DNA of 10,587 nucleotides. Source: Pseudomonadota bacterium. GTDB lineage: Bacteria > Pseudomonadota > Alphaproteobacteria > Rhizobiales > Rhizobiaceae. The stretch is from contig JAEWFU010000041.1 of NCBI GenBank assembly GCA_023388675.1, positions 1-10,587 of the forward strand, given 5' to 3'. The position numbers and the translations under genes are program-made. Below, one piece after another: positions 7,024 through 10,587 of the stretch. Numbering within the stretch: the first letter of the stretch is position 1; every line of letters starts with the position of its first letter. The notes under the pieces are model-generated. The model did not search any database. It saw only the letters and a program-made list of their open reading frames with translations, and was not told where the DNA came from.

Positions 7024-7070
7024 CCTCCCTCATCCTGAGGTGCGAGCGCAGCGAGCCTCGAAGGACGCAC
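7024..7070 (-). repeat. Rhizobial intergenic palindromic repeat, copy 2 (inverted)
   Basis: The reverse complement of this 47-nt stretch equals copy 1 at 6846-6892 at 46 of 47 positions. It ends 9 nt before the msrB stop, so with copy 1 it fills the gap between the convergent M20 and msrB genes. Transcripts from either side could fold copy 1 onto copy 2 into a long stem across a 131-nt loop, which could protect 3' ends or stop read-through. Confidence 0.85.
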
Positions 7071-7079
7071 AAACAGGTC

Positions 7080-7481
7080 TTACGCCGGCTCGAACTCCAG
7101 TGCGACGCCGTTGATGCAGTAGCGCAGGCCGGTCGGCGGCGGGCCGTCGGGGAAGACGTGGCCGAGATGGCTGCCGCAATTGGCGCAATGCACCTCGGTG
7201 CGCACCATGCCGTAGCTGCGATCCTCTGTCACCTCGACTGAACCGGGCACGGGGTCGTTGAAGCTCGGCCAGCCGGTGCCGCTCTCGAACTTCAGCGTCG
7301 ATTCGAACAGCGGCTGGTCGCAGCCGGCGCATTTGAAGGTGCCGGCGCGCTTTTCGTGCAGCAGGGCGCAGCTTCCGGGCCTTTCGGTGCCGTGCTGGCG
7401 CATGATTTGATATTGCTCTGGCGTCAGCAGCGCGCGCCACTCTGCGTCGGTGCGGGTGACGGGATAGGTCTTGGCGTCCAT
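7080..7481 (-). CDS. msrB: Peptide-methionine (R)-S-oxide reductase MsrB
   Basis: MsrB reduces the R form of methionine sulfoxide in proteins, repairing oxidative damage. The 133-residue length is typical of a single-domain, cytoplasmic enzyme. Zinc ligands are two CxxC pairs: Cys51/Cys54 (CAGC) and Cys99/Cys102 (CANC). The catalytic cysteine is Cys122 in the block [19 protein letters not shown] (67-74) and [12 protein letters not shown] (103-114) are family hallmarks. Cys38 (RPGSCALL) is a candidate resolving cysteine, as it sits in the place used by some bacterial MsrBs. The ATG at 7481 has AGGAG 8 nt upstream. It lies 55 nt behind the VWA gene on the same strand, so it is probably the last gene of that transcription unit. 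Confidence 0.97.
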   Translation of the reverse strand: MDAKTYPVTRTDAEWRALLTPEQYQIMRQHGTERPGSCALLHEKRAGTFKCAGCDQPLFESTLKFESGTGWPSFNDPVPGSVEVTEDRSYGMVRTEVHCANCGSHLGHVFPDGPPPTGLRYCINGVALEFEPA

Positions 7482-7536
7482 GACGGTGGCTCCTGAAAGG
7501 GGATTGCCACATATGTAATGCGGCAGCGTGCCGGCC

Positions 7537-8727
7537 TCAATGCCTGCGCGAAAGCTCGCGCGTCGCCTGCTCCAGTCCGGCTAGGGTCAGCGGGTACATG
7601 CGCTGCGAGAAGAGCTCGGAGATCATGCCGATCGAGTGGGTGTAGCCCCAGTGCTTCTCGCGGACGGGGTTGAGCCAGACGGCGTTGGGCCATTGCGCCG
7701 TGACGCGCGACAGCCAGGCGTGGCCGGGTTCCTCGTTCCAGTGCTCGACCGAACCGCCGGCATAGGCAATCTCGTACGGGCTCATCGAGGCGTCGCCGAC
7801 GAAGATGACCTTGTAGTCGCTGCCGTATTTGTGCAGCACGTCCATCGTCGGGATGACTTCGGCGTGGCGGCGGCGATTGTCCTTCCACACGCCTTCGTAA
7901 AGGCAGTTGTGGAAGTAGAAATACTCCATGTGCTTGAACTCGACGCGGGCGGCGGAAAACAGCTCCTCGACGACGCGGATGTGATCGTCCATCGAACCGC
8001 CGACATCGAAGAACATCAGGAGCTTCACCGCGTTGCGCCGCTCGGGCCGCGTTTGCACGTCGAGATAGCCGTGCTCGGCAGTGGCGTGGATGGTGCCGGG
8101 CAGGTCGAGCTCCTCGTCGGCGCCTTCGCGCACCCAGCGGCGCAGGCGCTTCAGCGCGACCTTGATGTTGCGCGTGCCGAGCTCGACGGAATCGTCGAAG
8201 TTTTTGAACTCGCGCTTGTCCCACACCTTCACCGCGCGGCGATGACGGCTTTCGTGCTGGCCGATGCGCACGCCTTCGGGATTGTAGCCATAGGCGCCGA
8301 AGGGCGAGGTGCCGGCCGTCCCGATCCATTTCGAACCGCCCTGATGACGGCCCTTCTGCTCCTCCAGCCGCTGCTTCAGCGTCTCCATCAGCTTCTCGAA
8401 GCCGCCCAGCGCCTCGACGAGCTTCTTTTCCTCCTCGCTCAGGTGCTTTTCGGCGAGCCGGCGCAGCCATTCCTCGGGCAGGTTGGCAACATCGACCGCA
8501 CCTTCGCCCGACACCGCCTCGACGCCCTTGAAGACATGGCTGAAAACCTGATCGAAGCGGTCGATATGCCGCTCGTCCTTCACCAGCGCTGCGCGGGAGA
8601 GGTAATAGAACCCCTCGACGTCGTAGGTGACGAGGCCGGCCTCCATGCCTTCGAGCAGGGTCAGGTATTCCCGCAGCGACACGGGAACTTTTGCCGCTTT
8701 CAGCTCGAGGAAAAATGGCAGGAACAC
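7537..8727 (-). CDS. CoxE-type von Willebrand factor A domain protein
   Basis: A 396-residue VWA protein of the CoxE-like group (COG3825 type), the usual partner of MoxR AAA+ ATPases in chaperone-like pairs that help assemble or activate metal enzymes and complexes. The N-terminal half (1-130) is helical with a charged stretch ([12 protein letters not shown], 98-109). The VWA domain runs from about 233 to 396. Its metal site (MIDAS) begins DVGGSMDD (241-248), that is DxGxS and not the classical DxSxS, followed by Thr294 (PTMD) and Asp312 (VGDAS). No signal peptide. I start it at GTG 8727: the sequence [22 protein letters not shown] begins like the family, AGGGAGG stands 9 nt before it, and the open frame further upstream only shadows the GNAT gene. 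Five nucleotides separate it from the GNAT stop. Confidence 0.9.
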   Translation of the reverse strand: MFLPFFLELKAAKVPVSLREYLTLLEGMEAGLVTYDVEGFYYLSRAALVKDERHIDRFDQVFSHVFKGVEAVSGEGAVDVANLPEEWLRRLAEKHLSEEEKKLVEALGGFEKLMETLKQRLEEQKGRHQGGSKWIGTAGTSPFGAYGYNPEGVRIGQHESRHRRAVKVWDKREFKNFDDSVELGTRNIKVALKRLRRWVREGADEELDLPGTIHATAEHGYLDVQTRPERRNAVKLLMFFDVGGSMDDHIRVVEELFSAARVEFKHMEYFYFHNCLYEGVWKDNRRRHAEVIPTMDVLHKYGSDYKVIFVGDASMSPYEIAYAGGSVEHWNEEPGHAWLSRVTAQWPNAVWLNPVREKHWGYTHSIGMISELFSQRMYPLTLAGLEQATRELSRRH

Positions 8728-8732
8728 CCGGC

Positions 8733-9179
8733 TCAGCCTCCCTGATACTTGATGAACGGCGTCAGCGTGCCGATGCGGTCGTAGAGTTTGCGCGCCGTCT
8801 CGTTGAAATGCTGGGTCATCCAATAAACACCGTTGGTGTCGAGCCGCTCGCCCTCGGCATAGACCGCCTCGATCAGCGCGCGGCCGATGCCCTTGCCGCG
8901 CACGTCCGGGTCGGCATAGAGGTCCTGCAGATAGCAATTGTTCTTCACCGACCAGCAGGTGCGGTGGAGGATATAGTGGACGAGGCCGACCGCCTTGCCG
9001 TCGACGGTGGCGATGAAGCCGCGCGGCTCATATTCGCCGTCGTCAAAGAGGCGCGCCCATGTCGAGGCATAGACTTCCTCGGGCACCGTCGCTTCGTAGA
9101 ATTTCAGATATTCGGTCCAGAGCCTGCGCCAGTCGGCGTGATCGGCCTGGGTCAAGGGGCGGATGGTGACGTCGGACAT
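8733..9179 (-). CDS. GNAT family N-acetyltransferase
   Basis: A 148-residue single-domain GNAT acetyltransferase, which transfers an acetyl group from acetyl-CoA to an amine. The acetyl-CoA site is clear: LYADPDVRGKGIGRALIEAV (87-106) with the R-x-x-G-x-G motif at Arg94-Gly99, preceded by the beta strands FIATVDGKAVGLVHYILH. The C-terminal part (VYWMTQHFNETARKLYDRIG) supplies the usual N-E-x-A-x-x-x-Y motif. The substrate is unknown. The start at 9179 has AGGGGA about 9 nt upstream. The gene ends 5 nt before the GTG of the VWA gene, so the two are co-transcribed and probably translationally coupled. It is parted from the MoxR gene by 226 nt that carry two hairpin repeats. Confidence 0.93.
   Translation of the reverse strand: MSDVTIRPLTQADHADWRRLWTEYLKFYEATVPEEVYASTWARLFDDGEYEPRGFIATVDGKAVGLVHYILHRTCWSVKNNCYLQDLYADPDVRGKGIGRALIEAVYAEGERLDTNGVYWMTQHFNETARKLYDRIGTLTPFIKYQGG
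8737..8743 (-). promoter_or_regulatory. Strong ribosome binding site for the VWA gene GTG start
   Basis: AGGGAGG on the minus strand, 9 nt before the GTG at 8727, embedded in the last codons of the GNAT gene. It is what decides in favour of the GTG start of the VWA protein. Confidence 0.7.
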
Positions 9180-9215
9180 AGACAGTTTCCCCTAGCAGTA
9201 GTGGCTGTGGCGCGG

Positions 9216-9262
9216 CTCATGCTCGTCATCCTCGGGTCAAGCCCGAGGATGACGAGCATGAG
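9216..9262. repeat. Perfect 21-bp inverted repeat (hairpin element)
   Basis: Two 21-nt arms (left 9216-9236, starting CTCATGCTCGTCATCC; right 9242-9262) are exact reverse complements around a 5-nt loop, TCAAG. The core is the dispersed rhizobial repeat with GTCATCCTCGGGCTTGACCC in it. It lies 36 nt before the GNAT start codon, in the leader of any transcript from MoxR into GNAT. It lacks a T tract in either direction. Confidence 0.9.
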
Positions 9263-9314
9263 ATTGCCTGCCGCGACAAGACGACTCTGGCGAGCAGCAT
9301 CAGCGTTTCTTCCT

Positions 9315-9342
9315 TCGTCATCCTCGGGCTTGACCCGAGGAT
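9315..9342 (+). repeat. Inverted partial copy of the hairpin element
   Basis: These 28 nt equal the reverse complement of 9228-9255 exactly. On their own they fold into a 9-bp hairpin (ATCCTCGGG / CCCGAGGAT, loop CTTGA). The similarity ends after GGAT, where the sequence goes on as CCATGCC. It lies 63 nt downstream of the MoxR stop, in the orientation opposite to the longer element at 9216-9262. Confidence 0.85.
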
Positions 9343-9405
9343 CCATGCCTGAATGCGATCGCCGCGCAACGGTCCAGTCCGGGCAATTGCGTTGACGAAT
9401 ACGCC

Positions 9406-10245
9406 TCAGCCTTGCCTTCTCGCCATGAAGGCGAGCCGTTCGAAGAGATGCACGTCCTGCTCGTTCTTCAACAGCGCGCCGTGCAGCTTGGGCAGCGCGT
9501 TCTTCGGATCGGCGCGCAAATCCTCGGGGCTCACATCGTCGGCCACCAGCAGCCTGATCCAGTCGAGCGCTTCCGAAGTGGAAGGCTTCTTCTTCAGGCC
9601 CGGCACCTCGCGCACCTCGTAGAACTGGGTGAGGGCCGCGCGCACAAGGTTCTGCTTGATGCCCGGATAGTGGACATCGACGATGCGCTGGAGCGTGTCC
9701 ATGTCGGGAAAGCGGATGTAATGGAAGAAGCAGCGGCGCAGGAAGGCGTCCGGCAGCTCCTTCTCGTTGTTGGACGTGATGATGACGATCGGGCGCTGCC
9801 TTGCGCGCACCGTCTCGCCGGTCTCGTAGACATGGAACTCCATCTTGTCGAGCTCCTGCAAAAGGTCGTTCGGGAACTCGATGTCGGCCTTGTCGATCTC
9901 GTCGATCAGAAGCACGACCTTGCGACCGGCGGCGAAAGCCTCCCACAGCTTGCCGTGGCGGATGTAGTTGTGGATGTCGTTGAAGCGCTCGTCGCCGAGC
10001 TGGCTGTCGCGCAGGCGCGAGACGGCATCATACTCGTAGAGGCCCTGCTGCGCGCGCGTGGTGGACTTGACGTGCCATTCGATGAGGTCGAGGCCGAGGG
10101 CGGAGGCGATCTGCCTGGCAAGCTCGGTCTTGCCGGTGCCGGGCTCTCCCTTGACCAGCAGTGGCCGCTCCAGGGCAATCGCGGCATTGACGGCCACCAT
10201 CAGGTCCTTGTCGGCGACATAGGCCGCCGTTCCTTCAAAACGCAT
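9406..10245 (-). CDS. MoxR family AAA+ ATPase
   Basis: A 279-residue AAA+ ATPase of the MoxR group. These act with VWA proteins as chaperones that insert cofactors or remodel enzyme complexes, using ATP hydrolysis. Walker A is GEPGTGKT (33-40), Walker B is LLIDEIDK (112-119, Asp115 and Glu116), sensor 1 is ITSNNEKELPDAFLRR (156-171) with Asn159/Asn160, and Arg170/Arg171 are candidates for the arginine finger. The loop between the Walker motifs holds the family-typical STTRAQQGLYEYD (61-73). The C-terminal helical lid follows from about 180. The ATG at 10245 has AGGAGA 6 nt before it and gives the usual N-terminus; the open frame continues 40 codons further upstream in low-complexity Pro-rich sequence that I reject. 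Its likely partner is the VWA protein two genes downstream. Confidence 0.95.
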   Translation of the reverse strand: MRFEGTAAYVADKDLMVAVNAAIALERPLLVKGEPGTGKTELARQIASALGLDLIEWHVKSTTRAQQGLYEYDAVSRLRDSQLGDERFNDIHNYIRHGKLWEAFAAGRKVVLLIDEIDKADIEFPNDLLQELDKMEFHVYETGETVRARQRPIVIITSNNEKELPDAFLRRCFFHYIRFPDMDTLQRIVDVHYPGIKQNLVRAALTQFYEVREVPGLKKKPSTSEALDWIRLLVADDVSPEDLRADPKNALPKLHGALLKNEQDVHLFERLAFMARRQG

Positions 10246-10373
10246 CCATGCTCTCCTGTTCGTCGGGCCGGACAGTAGTGGCGGGCGCCGGGCAGGGCAA
10301 GGAGGTGGAAGGGCAGGCGGACAGATCGCGACTGCGAAAAAGAGCCTCATGCAGGAATAAGCCATTCATTTCA

Positions 10374-10403
10374 CTGGCGAGGCGGCCCGGCGAGGCCTAT
10401 ATT
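10374..10403 (+). promoter_or_regulatory. Putative sigma-70 promoter of 6S RNA
   Basis: TATATT at 10398-10403 is a good -10 box and would start transcription at about 10410, exactly where the 5' strand of the 6S terminal stem begins. The -35 (CTGGCG, 10374-10379, 18-nt spacing) is poor. The agreement between the -10 and the RNA fold is the main support. Confidence 0.5.
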
Positions 10404-10410
10404 GACGTCG

Positions 10411-10563
10411 GCGTTCTGCGCTTCCCGACAGGAGCAACTTATCCCCGGGGCCTTATTGATCCTTAGGGAGCTGTCCCTGGCCGGGCCCGTGGGCTCGGAC
10501 ATACGGCGCCCACCTACTTTGTAGGCTCCGGGATCAACCGCTCCATCGGTCGTCGTGGAACGT
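10411..10563 (+). ncRNA. ssrS: 6S RNA (SsrS)
   Basis: 6S RNA mimics an open promoter and binds the housekeeping RNA polymerase, lowering transcription when cells stop growing. The fold can be traced: terminal stem CGTTC (10412-10416) with GAACG (10558-10562); GGAGC (10431-10435) with GCTCC (10540-10544); TTGATCC (10456-10462) with GGATCAA (10531-10537), continuing into GGAGC (10467-10471) with GCTCC (10525-10529); apical hairpin GTGGGC (10489-10494) with GCCCAC (10508-10513). A small hairpin CCTAC-TTT-GTAGG (10513-10525) lies on the 3' side, as often seen beside the central bubble. The text GGCCGGGCCCGTGGGCTCGG is typical of alphaproteobacterial 6S as I remember it. Length about 153 nt. Ends are inferred from the fold. 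In many proteobacteria ssrS precedes a 5-formyltetrahydrofolate cyclo-ligase gene; that position is outside the window. Confidence 0.87.
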
Positions 10564-10587
10564 CTCTTCATTCTTGCTGACGGATGG

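Noticed and set aside
7521..7533. CGGCA-GCG-TGCCG hairpin between the VWA and msrB genes as a terminator
   Set aside because: Only 5 bp and no T tract on either strand.
7636..8745. Long plus-strand open frame (369 codons) opposite the VWA gene
   Set aside because: It is a GC-rich antisense shadow of a well-supported gene, with no recognisable domain.
8728..8937. VWA protein starting at an ATG at 8937
   Set aside because: The extra 70 codons are the GNAT gene read in another frame; the GTG at 8727 has a strong ribosome binding site and the right N-terminus.
9216..9342. CRISPR-like or transposon-encoded repeats
   Set aside because: Only two copies in opposite orientation, no regular spacers, and no cas or transposase gene in the window.
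10246..10365. MoxR protein starting at 10365
   Set aside because: The added 40 residues are Pro/Arg-rich with no family similarity; AGGAGA and the usual MoxR start support 10245.

Overview
The window looks like core chromosome of a GC-rich alphaproteobacterium of the order Hyphomicrobiales (Rhizobiales), probably a Mesorhizobium/Phyllobacteriaceae-type organism. This rests on the 41-residue zinc-free ribosomal protein L36, a GapR (DUF2312) nucleoid protein, DUF1244 and DUF1036 proteins, an alphaproteobacterial-type 6S RNA, and intergenic palindromic repeats of the kind scattered through rhizobial genomes. The assignment comes from reading the sequence, not from a search.

Layout. Left part (1-1983, + strand): a rho-independent terminator of an upstream gene, then rpmJ (L36), an exported TPR protein and a membrane-anchored alpha/beta hydrolase. 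The hydrolase converges with pyruvate kinase. Middle: pyruvate kinase is the second gene of a minus-strand pair, translationally coupled (ATGA overlap) to an exported DUF1036 protein. A 200-nt divergent region separates this pair from a plus-strand series: N-formylglutamate amidohydrolase, DUF1244, GapR and an M20 metal-dependent amidohydrolase. A strong 19-nt palindrome precedes the M20 gene.

Right part (6839-10587): the M20 gene converges with a minus-strand series read from right to left as MoxR-type AAA+ ATPase, GNAT acetyltransferase, CoxE-type VWA protein and methionine-R-sulfoxide reductase MsrB. Repeats sit at both ends of this series: a 47-bp inverted pair (46/47 identical) in the convergent M20/msrB gap, and a perfect 21-bp hairpin plus an inverted partial copy between the MoxR and GNAT genes. 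The window ends in a plus-strand 6S RNA (ssrS) with a plausible promoter; the next gene is out of view.

How the genes fit together: mostly housekeeping (translation, glycolysis, nucleoid structure, RNA polymerase regulation, oxidative repair). The least understood parts are the MoxR/VWA pair with a GNAT between them and MsrB behind it, and the DUF1244/GapR neighbourhood. I found no phage, CRISPR, transposase, toxin-antitoxin or defence genes, and no clear new system; the MoxR-GNAT-VWA-MsrB set is the best candidate for a second look.
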